Assembly (NCBI GenBank): GCA_030141605.1 | Contig: JAQGDQ010000325.1 | Span: forward strand, 224,798-268,783 | Direction of reading: 5' to 3' | DNA from: Tubiluchus corallicola | Taxonomy: Eukaryota > Priapulida > Priapulimorpha > Priapulimorphida > Tubiluchidae | DNA: 43,986 nt | In this document: one piece after another, positions 11,281 to 22,402 of the stretch | Position numbering within the stretch: the stretch's first letter is position 1 | Layout: each line of letters starts with the position of its first letter | The notes under the pieces: model-generated | Seen by the model: the letters and a program-made list of their open reading frames with translations, nothing else | The model's database searches: none | What the model was told of the DNA's origin: nothing | Made by a program: the position numbers and the translations under genes

Positions 11281-11628
11281 CTGTATCTGTGTCTGTATCT
11301 GTGTCTGTATTTGTATCTGTGTCTGTATCTGTGACTGTGTCTGTGTCTGTGTCTGTGTCTGTCTCTGTATCTGTATCTGTATCTGTGTCTCCATCTGTGT
11401 CTATGTCTGTGTCCGTATCTGTACCCGTACCCGTACCCGTACGCGTATCCGTACGCGTATCCGTATCCGTATCCGTATCCGTATCCGTATCCATATCTGT
11501 ATCTGTATCTATATCTGTATCTGTATCCATATCATCACCACCATCATCATCGTCGTCGTCATCATCATCATCATCTTCGTCATCATCATCATCATCACCA
11601 TCATCAAAACAACACTATCATCATCATC
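11281..11628. repeat. Hexanucleotide array in variant blocks, then (ATC)n
   Basis: TGTATC/TGTGTC units fill 11281-11420, CGTACC 11420-11440, CGTATC to about 11490, then TGTATC again; at about 11530 it switches to ATC/CATCAT triplets. The 84-126 codon Asp/Thr or Val/Ser frames are repeat translations. Confidence 0.95.
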
Positions 11629-11639
11629 ATGTTTCGTTC

Positions 11640-12250
11640 TGTACGTTGTTATTGGTAAGATTTCTATGAACAAAGATGTTTCGAATGGAAGATGATATTC
11701 ACCACTCAAAAACTCAGTTTAAAAGCAAAATTCACATAACGGCTAAGTAGACGCAGTAAAGATATTCTTTATTTGAACGTTCAACATCAAAGGCGTATGA
11801 GAGGACTTTCCCAATAAAGAAAGGCTTCTAAAATGCTGGCTGCAAGTTTTTAACAGAAGCGTGACTTTTGACGAAAGGTGTTGCTTTGGGCTCAGCGTAA
11901 AATCTCTGCATTAAAGCAGGTAAAAAAGCATCAAAGCGGGTAGAAAAGCTGACAATCTTTCCTTGCAAAAGTTTCTCCAAAAAGTTTACTGCTCTTAGAA
12001 TTAAATACCTGCGTAAAAACAACAGAATATAGCACAGTAAGGAATCAATATGGTAAAGTATATTCAACGAAACTTTACTGAATTCCATAACAAAGCAGTT
12101 CTTGAGAAAAACTGGACGTTAACTCGGGTTTGTCTAACGAAAAATCGATAAATTCCAACAAAAATTAAGTAAAATTAGATTTTTTCTGATTACGTAGCCC
12201 AAAACATTTTTTATACTCAACAAGAGGGGGTGTAGGATTGACTGGCCACC
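11640..12250. other. Intronic, no gene seen
   Basis: An 86-codon minus frame (11828-12088) lies here without recognisable domain, splice context or repeat mate. Confidence 0.45.
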
Positions 12251-12254
12251 TACC

Positions 12255-12450
12255 TGATGTGCAGGCTTGTGGCGATACAGGAATCTTGTTTCATCATCAA
12301 ACCTAATCCCCTAAGAAAAGGCATTAAGACAGCAAACGTGTCCGGAACTGACTTGCCTTCACCCTTCTTACAGTGTAGTAAACAGCCAGAATCGGCACGG
12401 TATGTGAAACCGTTCAATGCAAGAAGTAAAACCATCGGTGACTCATTTGG
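12255..12450. repeat. Dispersed repeat, copy 1 (mate at 40783)
   Basis: Shares with 40783-41000 a start GCTTGTGGCGATAC(A/C)GGA and, after a diverged middle, a segment AGCCAGAATC.GCA.GG then TGAAACCG, in the same order and orientation. This looks like an old interspersed element. Confidence 0.5.
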
Positions 12451-12737
12451 TCACTGACCAGTCCAGGTATTGCTTAAATTTGGCTAATTATATCCGCTAA
12501 TTAACAAGACGCCATGGCGGTAATTCCGCCCAAGATTCTGGGCTAGCATACCAAATGTCTCTGGTTCAAATCGAGGTTCGTTCAGAATCTTATCAATATC
12601 TGTTTTTTTATTAACCCTATCCTTTTCGAAAATTTTATTGCAATTTTATAATTTCATGCAAATTTTATTTCGTACTGCTGAACTTAATGAATTAAATTAT
12701 CCCACAATTAAGAAGTAAGGAAAAATGAAGAATGGGC

Positions 12738-13340
12738 ACAACGTTTTTTAAAGGAAGACAGGATGATTTTTCATACACTACCCCACTTTCAAATCCGATA
12801 AAAAGTGTACATTTTAACACAATTAATACTGCAAAAGCGTTTCTGATAATTAAATAATAGATTAAAAACTTAATTAATAGTGGACGAGCCCACCTGTTGA
12901 TGACATCACAAACTAACATAATTTTCAACAGCAAAAATATTCCACGTGTTTGTGAAAGAGAGAATTGAAGTGCAGTGCTAGTGTAAGATTTTCAGTGTGT
13001 TGTACTAAAAGTAGGCAAGTTTTAAGATAAAAATTCAAATTTCAAATTTACCGCTGTGCCCACGCATGAGCTGTCGAATGTGTGTAGTTCATCACAAACT
13101 AACACATCTGTAACTGAGAGGTACAGCACCTGTTCCCTGTGCAGTGTGTTTCCGAAATGTAGGCTATAGTGCCCGTCTAACTAGCGAATGGTGAAATGCA
13201 TGAACAACAAAGAAGTAGTGGCGCGAACGTGATATTGTGTTTGTGTGGTAATAATTCTCCAACGTAAGTCATTTTTGGAAAAATAGTATGTTAAATTTTA
13301 ATATTTAAAGAGTAGATTGTTTTGACCTACAGTTTAAAGG
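12738..13340 (+). repeat. ~600 bp dispersed repeat, copy A
   Basis: Aligns along most of its length with 20842-21435 in the same orientation; landmarks include CACTACCCCA, TTAATACTGCAAAAGCG, AACATAATTTTCAACAGCAA and TAAGATAAAAATTCAAATTT. An inverted partial third copy lies at 42695-42960. No long frame is shared. A GTAAGT-like word is conserved near the right end of copies A and B. Confidence 0.9.
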
Positions 13341-13470
13341 TCGAGTTTTGCTTTAATGTTACTGTAATAATTCTTGGAAAAATAGTATGTTACCTTTTAA
13401 TATTTTAAAGTGTAGATGAGTAGATTGTTTTGGCCTACAGTTTAAAGGTGCAGTTTTGCTTTAATGTTGC
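13248..13470. repeat. ~110-120 bp tandem duplication at the end of repeat copy A
   Basis: TAATAATTCT ... GGAAAAATAGTATGTTA ... TTTGACCTACAGTTTAAAGG ... TTTTGCTTTAATGTT occurs at 13248-13360 and again at 13366-13470. The second lacks a short ACGTAAGTCATTT-type insert. Confidence 0.85.
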
Positions 13471-13739
13471 GTAAATGTAACCATGAAGCAAAAAATCATC
13501 AGGTGATGATGTCCGCCTCATGGAACAGTCGAGGGAACATAATGACGCAACACTCCATTAGTTTCATCACGTGATTCTCTTGGTCTATCTTTGCCATCAA
13601 TGGCAGCTGTCAGAGTCAGGTGTCACAAGTCATTTGTATCAATTGGCTGATCAAAATTGCTCACCGGCTAGCGTGTCAGGAATATTTACACTTAACTGTC
13701 ATTATGGCCACTGCTAGTGTCAGGGCGAGTTTATGAGAC

Positions 13740-14300
13740 TAGACAAAAAGGCACGGGGACAAAGTGCCACCAAGTACGGATAAAAGTAAATTCTTTATTG
13801 TCATCGCTCTTGTCGGGATGAGTTTATGGGTTTGGACAAAACGACACGGGGACAAAGTGCCACCAAGTACGGACAAATGTAAATTCTTTATTGTCATCGC
13901 TCTTGTTATGGTGAGTTTATGGGTTTGGACAAAAAGACACGGGGACAATGTGCCACCAAGTACGGACAAAAGTAAATTCTTTATTGTCATCGCTCTTGTC
14001 GGGGTGAGTTTATGGGTCTGGACAAAAAGACACGTGGACAAAGTGCCACCATTTACAAGACAATTAGCAAACATATCTTTATTTTCTCTGCTTGTTTATG
14101 AGTTGGACAAAAAGGCACGTGGACAAAGTGCCACCATCTACATGCAAAAAGCAAACGTCTCTTTATTCTCTCTGCTCGTGCCACAGAGTGAGTTTATGTG
14201 TTGGACAAAGTGCCACCATGCACAAGACAAAAGGAAAACTTCTCTTTATTTACAGTGATCGCGTCAAGGTGGGTCCAACAAAAAGACACCTAGACAAAGT
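13740..14300. repeat. 93 bp minisatellite, three close and several decayed units
   Basis: The landmark AGTTTATGGGT occurs at 13821, 13914 and 14007, exactly 93 bp apart; earlier and later units are diverged, with a GACAAAGTGCCACC core persisting to about 14300. A plus-strand frame of 164 codons (13764-14258) gives a 31-residue repeat with a hydrophobic FFIVIALVG-SLWVW segment, and the minus strand is also open. I see no exon signals, so I treat it as non-coding. Confidence 0.85.
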
Positions 14301-14504
14301 GCCAAAAAAGCGTCACCTCGTCAAGTGCAAATGCACACACGTCGACAATACTTTATCGTTTAAAGGCAAAAGGCACCTAAAGGCAAGCTTACACTTCATA
14401 CGGCCAAAAACGAAGTGTGAACTGAGGATTACCTCGTACTACTGTACATCTACAGCACACACTTCGTCAAGGAAAATCATTCTGTAATTATTATCGCAAT
14501 CCAA

Positions 14505-14835
14505 TATGCCTTTTCACAGTTTCGTTGTGCACATGCGCAATTGCTGTGAGTCAAAGGTTAAGTGCGCCACAGCAACGCGTCTTAAACGCAAACGCCGCGT
14601 GGGTTGCGTGTAAGCAAAGCCGTCTGCCACATCAGTTCAAAAACTTCAATTGTTTTACGTGGGCTTTACTTAATTATGCATTAGTCTGTGCGTAGAGTGG
14701 TTTACTAGCAGGATCATGCTAGGAAACAAGAAAAAATGAAATAGGTAAGGTTCTAGCTAGCTGTTAAAACAGCTACTATTACAACAGCATGGGCTGTGAG
14801 GCATTGTCAAGTGTGCACAAATGTGCTGACTAGTA
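14505..14835. repeat. Dispersed repeat pair, copy 1
   Basis: Aligns with 17370-17685 in the same orientation: AAAGCCGTCT, TTTACTTAATTATG, ATTAGTCTG.GCGTAGAGTG, TTTACTAGCAGGATC, GAACAAGAAAAAATGAA and TTCTAGCTAGCT. At its left end the minus strand matches the tRNA-like part of copy 2 in a decayed form. Confidence 0.85.
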
Positions 14836-15561
14836 CAACTAACTTCCTTTTCACGATCATCATCAATATCTGGAACTGTGAAACCCTGGAACGTAGTCAC
14901 GCAACCCCTAGTAGTTGTTTACGTCAAAGAATTTGCATTTCTGTTGTTACTACTGTCAGTCGTCATGTCACTGTGAGTGAATTACTGACAGACAAAAGGA
15001 CATACACATACAATGTGCTATCTCATATCATTCGTGTCGGCACTCGCGTGGTAGGTCGTTTCGCAGTTTATCGACTGACAGACAAAGAGCCACAAAATGC
15101 CACTTCCCAATCAGTGTCCCCGGGGACTTGCATTGCCGCTGGTCAGTGGTCATTCTAAGGCTAGTCATGTGGACAAAGTGTGCGTTGAAAATTAACGTTT
15201 CTGTCATTTAGTATGTGGTGTCAGGGCAGGAAATTTGCACAAACTGAAAAGCAAGTTTTGATGGACTGTCATTTAACAACTGAAACTACAAGAAGTTTCA
15301 ACAAATCTTAACGTCAATTATGAATAGCAATTTGAGATATCTGTTTTAATATTTTAAAATCTTTTGAATAAGAAAACACGCTAATTTTTGCAAGTCTCAT
15401 AAAGAATGGCTACAATTAGAATGTTTTTTGACTGATACTGAACGAAAATTTGTTATTGTGAACTTTGCATAATGTTGCTGTTTTCTGAAAAGTAGAAAAT
15501 TTTGACTATGAAATTCTGCTATCCCTGTCAAAGATTGTAAGTGATAATTTTATGGTCAATA
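14836..15561. other. Intronic, no gene seen
   Basis: A 120-codon plus frame (14796-15158) has no recognisable domain and contains decayed GACAAA..GCCAC words from the 93 bp repeat. From about 15180 the sequence leads into AATAAA and the (CTA)n array, so it may be a retroelement body. Confidence 0.4.
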
Positions 15562-15735
<174 letters not shown>

Positions 15736-16034
15736 AGCGCTAGAGTTATTGTAGAGAAAACTGCCTTGTTACACTACTAAAACGATTTATTACGACTGTC
15801 TTGCCCGTGTTACATTACGTCCACATTCGGAACATTTCTAACCATTATCTGACAATTGCTCAGAGTACCTGAGCGATTATAAATTAAGTTAATCTAAACT
15901 AGAGATTAAACCGTCTCAGTGTGAATAAGTAACGTGCTGTGTGAGCTCTTTGCGAATTGTGTATAGACATAAAGTTAGCATAATACTAATGTCATTCTTA
16001 AGATATTACATAGACGTTTGAGTAACTTTCTCAC

Positions 16035-16802
16035 CTTCCGTTTGGAGCGCTCCAGTCGCTGATCTCGCAGGTTTTCTGCCTCGCCTGGTACCTTTTTACC
16101 CCACAGATTGTAGGAGATGGCGGTATACGCTGCAGTCAAAACTAACAGAGGTAGAAAATACTGAAGTGCTGTTAGCGCCCAACTGTATCTGTACTTATCC
16201 GTGATATCCGGCCATTGTTCGACGCACCGCGCACGTTCGACGCCATCTTTAAACTTTTGGTTTTGAGTTCGAGATTTGACGGCGATCGGAGATGGCACCA
16301 CAAGCGATATCAGCCATATTAACGCTATCACCAGTTTTGCTTGTATTTCCGTCATCCGAGGTCGAAGTGGAAAAATAATGGCGACAAAACGGTCGCAAGA
16401 TATCGCCACCATCGTGTACGAACTGACGAATACGGACACGGCTTGCACATATGTCACCACCGGGCACATGACGTCACCAAACGGCCAGTAGTTCAACAGC
16501 TGATTGGCTACAAAGTCGAATGGAATGCAGAGCATTGCCATAGCAATGTCGCTGAACGCCAAGTTGACAATGAAGTAGTTGGTGACAGTGCGCATGCGCT
16601 GATATGCCAGTATGATGTAACAAACAATGGCGTTTCCACCAATAGCAAGCACGCTGATTGTTCCGTACATGAGAATCATGATAAACTGCATGTAAGATGG
16701 AAGTTCGCTGACGTCATAAACGGGTTCGTCCGTGGAATTCACTATTGCCGCCATACTTGTTGGCACCATGCCAATGAACTGGGAAACATTTTTAGCGGCC
16801 AT
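16035..16802 (-). CDS. Luqin/RYamide-type neuropeptide GPCR, coding exon 1
   Basis: Residues 1-256 of a rhodopsin-family receptor for a short amidated neuropeptide, acting at the plasma membrane. The start is the first ATG in the frame (16802), with A at -3 and G at +4; the frame stays open upstream to a GTG at 16838 that is an unlikely start. Visible: sequons at N5 (NVS) and N22 (NST), TM1 with GN (N57), TM2 with LAFSD (D85), WPFG in loop 1 (W106), C113 and C193 for the conserved disulfide, DRF at 137-139 instead of DRY, W163 in TM4, P218 in TM5. Loop 3 carries PGEAENLRDQRLERSKRK, very like fly RYamide receptor. The exon ends after an AAG codon at a GTGAGA donor (16034-16029), phase 0. Family placement among NPY/luqin/RYamide-like receptors is by motif memory, not search. 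Confidence 0.9.
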
Positions 16803-17369
16803 TGTGGAGTTTTTATTTTGCACAATTTTTATTTTCACTTTAAAAAGTCTTTTAATCTCTCTCGCCTCGCATCAATGAATTTTTCGCCAGTAGGTGGTGT
16901 GTCATCCGCGTAACTTCCACGGATATAAACACGTGCTGCCGTCTATGAACACCTTTTTACACTAAAACTGCAACCACCTGCTACAACCAAACCCTACACG
17001 AGCATCATGTCATGGACGTGACAAAACTTACCTCAAGTTGCCTTTTGCCCCACGTTCCTCTATCAATTGTCAGCGTTGCCCACTTTGAGGGCTTATTCAG
17101 AGCAATTCAATTTCGCTTTGAAGCCTGCGCAAGTTTACAATGTAATACGGCTAATGTAGTACCCTTTAGCTTGAAGCTGGTAATTTGTGAGTTGAAGCAG
17201 ACGCAGCCGATGATGTTGACACAAATCAGATTGACTGTAAATCGATAATGGCTTGAATAATTTCAAACGTAAGTGCCGGTGAACGTTCAGTTATTTGTAC
17301 GCCTGTAAAAAAACACAAACTTTCATTAATTAAAAAAATCATAATTACTATACTTATAATTACCAAATA
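16803..17369 (-). promoter_or_regulatory. Receptor 5' flank / possible promoter
   Basis: On the minus strand a TTTATAT box at 16928-16922 lies about 120 bp upstream of the ATG, with an E-box CACGTG adjoining it at about 16929-16934. These are plausible core-promoter or 5'UTR features but unproven; the true transcription start could be further upstream. Nothing else identifiable up to 17369. Confidence 0.2.
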
Positions 17370-17685
17370 AGCCTTTTCGTTGTTCGAACCCGCAGTTGCT
17401 GTAGGCCAAAGGCTAACTGTACCACTGCAACACGTCTTAAGTGCCACCGCCACATGTATGTGTGTAAAGCAAAGCCGTCTATCGCCTCAGTTTAGTAACT
17501 TCAGTTGATTTACACGGAGTTTACTTAATTATGTATTAGTCTGCGCGTAGAGTGATTTACTAGCAGGATCTTGCTTGGGAACAAGAAAAAATGAACTAGG
17601 TAAGTTTCTAGCTAGCTATTAAAAATGTTACTATTGCAATACCATGGCGTTGTCAAGTGTACACAAATCAGTTGTCTTATACACG
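17370..17685. repeat. Dispersed repeat pair, copy 2, with tRNA-like segment
   Basis: Mate of 14505-14835. On the minus strand 17440-17380 reads GCAGTGGTACAGTTAGCC, then CCTACAGCAACTGC, then GGGTTCGAAC, a plausible A box and B box of a tRNA-derived SINE. However the shared body lies on the 5' side of that segment, which is unusual. The copy abuts a long (ATC)n array. Confidence 0.7.
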
Positions 17686-17686
<1 letters not shown>

Positions 17687-17769
<83 letters not shown>

Positions 17770-17975
17770 ACATCAACAACAACAACAACAACAACAACGT
17801 CAACATCAACGTCACCATCACCATCATCGTCATCGTAATCGTCATCACCATCATCATCATCATCATTATCACCACCACCATCATCATCATCGTCGTTGTC
17901 GTCGTCATCGCCATCGTCATCGTCATCATCATCAACATCACATTATCATCATCACCATCATCATCATCGTAGCAC
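17687..17975. repeat. (ATC)n / (AAC)n microsatellite
   Basis: Pure ATC for about 80 bp, an AAC segment at 17768-17800, then interrupted ATC/GTC to about 17975. It begins exactly where copy 2 of the preceding dispersed repeat ends. Confidence 0.95.
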
Positions 17976-18474
17976 AAATGAGAAACAAACAACAGCAGAA
18001 CGAAATTAATTGTTTTAGAATAAGTAGCATATTCACACTGAAGACGTTCACTCGATGTCCAGTGTCCATCTACACGCAGTTCGTAACCCGAATTCTGGTG
18101 ACAAGCTATGGGTCCAACGTAAGCAATCTTATCAAACATGGCGATTGGGAAATTTTAACCTAAGAATATGAATAATGCAGAAACTTTGGACAAGTGATGA
18201 TCATAATCCAGACGGAAATTGCAGAGAAACGCTGTGTGAATAAAACAGAAACACTTTAATATCTCATATAACTGAAAAGCAATTATGGTTTCGTGTTACT
18301 AGTTCTCTCTGCTTGATGCAAAATATTAGAAAAGTTTCGTTTTGAATGTCACGCGTTACAATCAGGAATGATTTCCAAGACAAATTTGGAATCTGGATGT
18401 TTGAGGGTGACATTTCTGCATCTAATTTCCGTTTTTGTTTTTTACTCTGTTTGTTTTTTATACACGCTTTTGTT
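17976..18474. other. Intergenic, no gene seen
   Basis: No open frame beyond read-through from the neighbouring microsatellite; no repeat mate. Confidence 0.5.
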
Positions 18475-19190
18475 TCCTCCTCTCTATTCGTCTTCTCTTC
18501 TCACCCTCTTTCCACTCTCACTTCTCCGATTCTGATTCTCATCTCCTCTAATCTCCTCTCTTCTCACCCGTCACACCGCTCCGTTCTCTTCTCTTTCTTC
18601 TATTTTCATCTCCTCTCCCTTTCTTTCTCTATCCTTCTCTCTTTTCCGTTCTCCCACCTCTTTCTTTTCGTCCCCTTCTCAGTCCCATTCCTTTTATCCT
18701 GTTTATCCATCTTTTTCTCTCTTCTCTCCTCTTCTATCTTCCTCTCTCTCCTCCTCTCCCTATCCCTCTCTTTCTCTCTCTTTCTCATTCTTGCACGTAT
18801 CTCTTTTCCTCCCCCTCTCTCTCCCCATTTTCCCTCTCTCCTCTCCTTCCATATCTTTCTCGCTCTCTCCCTCTCCCTTCTTCCCCCTCGTTCTCTTTCT
18901 CTCTCTCTCGTTCTCTCTGTTTTCTCTCTTTCTATTTCTCTCTCTCCCTTCCCCTCTCTCCACTCTCGCATTCTCTCTCTCTCCCTTCCTCTCTCATTCT
19001 CATTCTCTTTCTCTCCCCTTCCCCCCTCTCTGCCTCTCTCTTTTTCTCTCTTTCTCACACACGCTCTTTCTTTCTCTTTCTCTCATCTCTCTCTTTTTCT
19101 CCCCTCACTCTGTTTCTTCTCTCCTCTCCCTCTATCATTGTCTCTCTCACACTCTCTCCCAACTGCCTCTCTTTTCTACTCTACAACGTT
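18475..19190. repeat. ~715 bp polypyrimidine (CT-rich) tract
   Basis: The plus strand is overwhelmingly C/T with irregular CTCT, TTTC and CCCT words and only scattered purines. It is not a simple tandem repeat. Long Ser/Leu/Phe and Arg/Glu frames are composition artefacts. Such strand-asymmetric tracts can form triplex DNA. Confidence 0.9.
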
Positions 19191-19670
19191 TGTTTAACTC
19201 TCACCAATTTTGCAATTCTCAATAAAACAGCAATAAAAATGGCTGCCCTATAAATACTGAGACTTAAGCCTAATTCACGTCGCACGTAAAACAACTGAAA
19301 AACTTTGTATGGGGAGTAAAAATTGCCAAATCGCCTCTGCTGGATTTTTCCCATGAAATGTATAAATTTATGCCTGTCAGCAACGTAAAATATTCGCATT
19401 CTTGAGCGTAATGAAGATTTATTTAACGGCTGTAAGTAGTAAACGGCTGCGGCTTGTGTATGTGCACATTACGCAATGCGCATGCGTGACGCGCATGCGC
19501 AGTGTCTGTGTGAAATGGTAATGACAGCGCACCCGGGGCAGTCAAACAAACAACTAACAAAACAAACATTGCTTTGAAGTTGAATGCAAAATATTCTGAA
19601 GTGACGCCATCTTTAAACAGGGCAAGCATAACATGTCAAGAATTTTTGACAGATTTAACTACTTGTTTTA
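19191..19670. other. Intergenic, no gene seen
   Basis: Contains a short GCGCATGCGC palindromic cluster near 19475-19500 (GCGCATGCGTGACGCGCATG). No gene recognised. Confidence 0.5.
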
Positions 19671-19674
19671 ATAA

Positions 19675-19855
19675 TGCCAGTGATAATGATAATGATGACG
19701 ATGATAATGATGGTGGTGATGATGATAATGATGGTGGCGGTGGTAGTGGTGATGATGATGATGGTTGTGGTGATGATGATGATGATGATGATGACGACAA
19801 CGATGACGACGATGACGATGAAGAAGAAGAAGATGATGATGATGATGACTACAAC
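19675..19855. repeat. (GAT)n imperfect microsatellite
   Basis: GATGAT with GGT, GAC and GAA interruptions. A plus-strand frame gives an Asp-rich stretch (19574-20083) without other protein features. Confidence 0.93.
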
Positions 19856-20124
19856 ACGGCACAACAGGGTACAGACGTTGTGAACTTGTCTCTTGTGCTT
19901 ATGATTTATGCCAAACTAAAAATAGCATTTTTGACATCTTGTTTACTATTAAAGCTAGTTTATTTCCTAAATCTTCAACAATTTTTCAAGAGAAATTTCA
20001 TTAATGTAAAAATAATGATAATAAATGGGACCAATTTATCAACAACAATGTCGTCCATAACGATAATCTATAGCAAGAATTAATATTCAGTCAACTTCAT
20101 GCAAATAGCTTTGATTTTCACAAT

Positions 20125-20400
20125 GTCCACAAGTTATTAAAGCTGCTTTAGCTTTTGGTACTTCTATAATGATTCAGTAGATGGCGCCCGCATCAATACT
20201 ATGAAAAAATTAGAAAGAGTATATATATAACTTGTCGATTTTAGAAATGTTCACAACTTTGTGGTGTAGAAAACGCGAAACAAGAGGTATTAAAGTTGCA
20301 TCGCTTCTGCTACTTCTATAGTGATTCAGTAGATGGAGCCTGCAGCAATATTATAAAAATATTAGAAGTAGTACGTACATAACTAGGAGACTTCTCATTA
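20125..20400. repeat. 152 bp tandem duplication
   Basis: GATTCAGTAGATGG occurs at 20171 and 20323, embedded in matching TATTAAAG..GC, TACTTCTATA.TGATTCAGT and ATTAGAA segments. The copies are diverged to roughly 75-80% by eye. Confidence 0.8.
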
Positions 20401-20841
20401 CAAGAATTTGAAATTATTATAAACTGGTATCTCATTAAATATCTGATCAAATTACCAATTTTTATCGTTTTTCGTTTTTTTTTATTTTTTAATTTAGATT
20501 ACTTGGAATAAGATGCTCCATATTATTTACTAAAAAATAGCCAGTGTAGATAAAACCGCAATCAGCTAACCGACCAGACCCAGTGTTGCGTAACTTCACA
20601 ACCAAGCACACTCCGTGACTATTCAGCTATCTTCCGCTGAAATTGGTGCGCAGTTAGTAATTTATTCGTAATTTAATTATAATTACTTCAGCTTCTTGAC
20701 ATCCGGTTTATTCAATTGGATTTTTGTTAGAAACAAGCAACTCAAAAACACGCTGGGAAAATTGGTGATTTTAGGCATAAAATAATGAAATAAAAGTGCT
20801 TGTTAAATTAGCTTGATTGACACAGAGAGTTATTAGAAAAC
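20401..20841. other. Intergenic, no gene seen
   Basis: AT-rich sequence lacking any recognisable frame or repeat. Confidence 0.5.
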
Positions 20842-21435
20842 TTTAAAAAAGACACGATTATTTTTCACATACTACCCCATTTTCAAGACTGATAAAAAGT
20901 TTACATTTTAACGAAATTAATACTGCAAAAGCGGATAACTAAATAATAGATTAAAAACTTAATTAACAACGGGAGACCACAACGCTTGATGGCATCACAA
21001 ACTAACATAATTTTCAACAGCAAAAATCTTCCACAAGCGTGTTGCACGTGTTTGCGACAGTGAAACTTGAAGTACAGTGCTACTAGTGTTCTGTACTAAA
21101 ACTAGGCAAGTTTTAAGATAAAAATTCAAATTTCAAATTTACCGCCGCACTCACGCAAGCGCTATCGAACGTGTGCAGTTCGTCAGAAACTAACACATCT
21201 GAACTGAGAGGTACATGACCTATTTTTGTGCAGTGCGTTTCCGAAATGCAGGCGCTAGTGCCCGTCTAAGTAGAGAATGACAAAATGCATTTAACAGCAA
21301 AAACCTAGCGGCGTGAACGTGAAATTGTGTTAGTGAGGTAATAATTCTTTTACGTAAGTCATTCTTTAAAAAATAGTATGTTTCCTTTCAAAATTTTAAA
21401 TAATTGGTTGTTTTTACCAACAGTTTAACTTTGGA
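20842..21435 (+). repeat. ~600 bp dispersed repeat, copy B
   Basis: Direct mate of 12738-13340. It retains an extra GCGTGTTGCACGTGTTTGCG segment that copy A lacks in part, but which the inverted copy C at 42695-42960 also has, so B and C preserve the ancestral state there. Confidence 0.9.
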
Positions 21436-21839
21436 TCCGGTTGTGCTTAACTTTGGAGTTGGAAAGCATAGGCAATCCTAAATTCACCTGCACTCGCCTA
21501 TCCATGAACTATCGGAAACTGGCGATGCTTAACTTTGAGAACTGTATTAAACAACACACGGAGCACTTTGGTGATTGATTTAAAACTGTGTCTTTGGCGT
21601 TTCTGTGCCATAAATGCAGAAAAACTACTGACAGAAACTTTGAATAATCAAAAAACTCTTTGATTATCATTGTATGGGCTGACGCACAAAGTGCCAATGT
21701 TTTGATTACGACAGAATTGCTCGAAAATTAACCGCGTTGGTCCAACTATTTTAGGTTTTTCTCTGCAAACTAACGAAGACGTGTCTTCCATCAGATGACA
21801 CAGTTTCTCACTTCTTTCAGGAGTATTTGGTCTCACGGG
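21436..21839. other. Intergenic, no gene recognised
   Basis: Two overlapping short minus-strand frames (21851-21648 and 21697-21509) might be one decayed coding fragment with a frameshift, but I do not recognise the protein. Confidence 0.35.
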
Positions 21840-21958
21840 ATCTATGACCATATCACGTTGAAAACACCGGTTCTCGTCTGATCAGCGTAGTTAAGCAACG
21901 TAGAGCCTGGTTAGTACTTGGATGGGTTGCCGTCTAGGAATACAGGTGCTGTAGGCCT
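21840..21958 (+). pseudogene. 5S rRNA-like head of SINE copy 1
   Basis: Recognisable 5S landmarks in order: GACCATATCACGTTGAAAAC, GTTCTCGTCTGATCA, GTTAAGCAACGTAGAGCCTG, GTTAGTACTTGGATGGGT and GTGCTGTAGGCCT. Box A and box C regions are preserved with a few substitutions (GTTGCCGTCTAGG). It is part of the SINE rather than a free 5S gene because the same downstream body follows both copies. Confidence 0.85.
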
Positions 21959-22402
21959 GCGGGATGCCCACACTGTATCTCGAGACTAGGCGGTGGAGCT
22001 GCAAAGCAGCCAACGGTTAGAGGGCGGAGGTGGTCAAGTGACCCAACGGACGTGTGTAGAGGAGTAAACCTTCCAAATCAGGAGTGGAGCTCCAAAGGCG
22101 GACCAGTGCAGCATGCTCACTGATTCCGGCAGCTCCTGCAGCCAACCTGGCGCCAAACGTATCGTTCCGCTTTCCTTTGGACTACACCAGGGAGGAATAG
22201 AGGGGGTTCCTGTTGTCTGGGCAACTCAGGATCTCCATACACCTTGCCCAGGCGTGCGCCCTGGAGAGGCCACTCCAGTGGTTCAAGGATCGGATTGCTC
22301 AGCCACAGTCGACGCTGCAGCTCCATCAATGTGATCAATAACTGACTCTCTTGGCGCACACTCCATTGTCTTCCGAGACAGAAGGATGCCAACAACATTT
22401 GG
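21840..22402 (+). mobile_element. 5S-rRNA-derived SINE, copy 1
   Basis: A 5S rRNA-like head of about 119 bp is followed by a ~440 bp unrelated body that is shared in full with 41332-41882 (landmarks TGCGGGATGCCCACACTGTA, CAAGTGACCCAACGG, TTTCCTTTGGACTACACCAG, GAGACAGAAGGATGCCAACA). A 5S head with internal polymerase III promoter plus a common body is the definition of SINE3-class elements. Copy 1 has a ~12-18 bp insertion near 22270 (GGCCACTCCAGTGG) relative to copy 2. I see no clear poly(A) or target-site duplication. Confidence 0.85.

Noticed and set aside
12500-12580. tRNA-like segment with GGTTCAAATC as a B box
   Set aside because: No convincing acceptor stem or A box at proper spacing; could be an eroded SINE head but too weak to annotate.
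16803-16838. Upstream GTG start extending the receptor by 12 residues
   Set aside because: Animal nuclear genes start at ATG; the ATG at 16802 has a strong initiation context.
18346-19225. 283-codon Ser/Leu/Phe frame and opposite Arg/Glu frame
   Set aside because: Both are read from a polypyrimidine tract with no codon bias or domain.
21840-21958. Functional 5S rRNA gene
   Set aside because: The same unrelated body follows both 5S heads, and both heads carry substitutions; SINE origin fits better than an rDNA unit.
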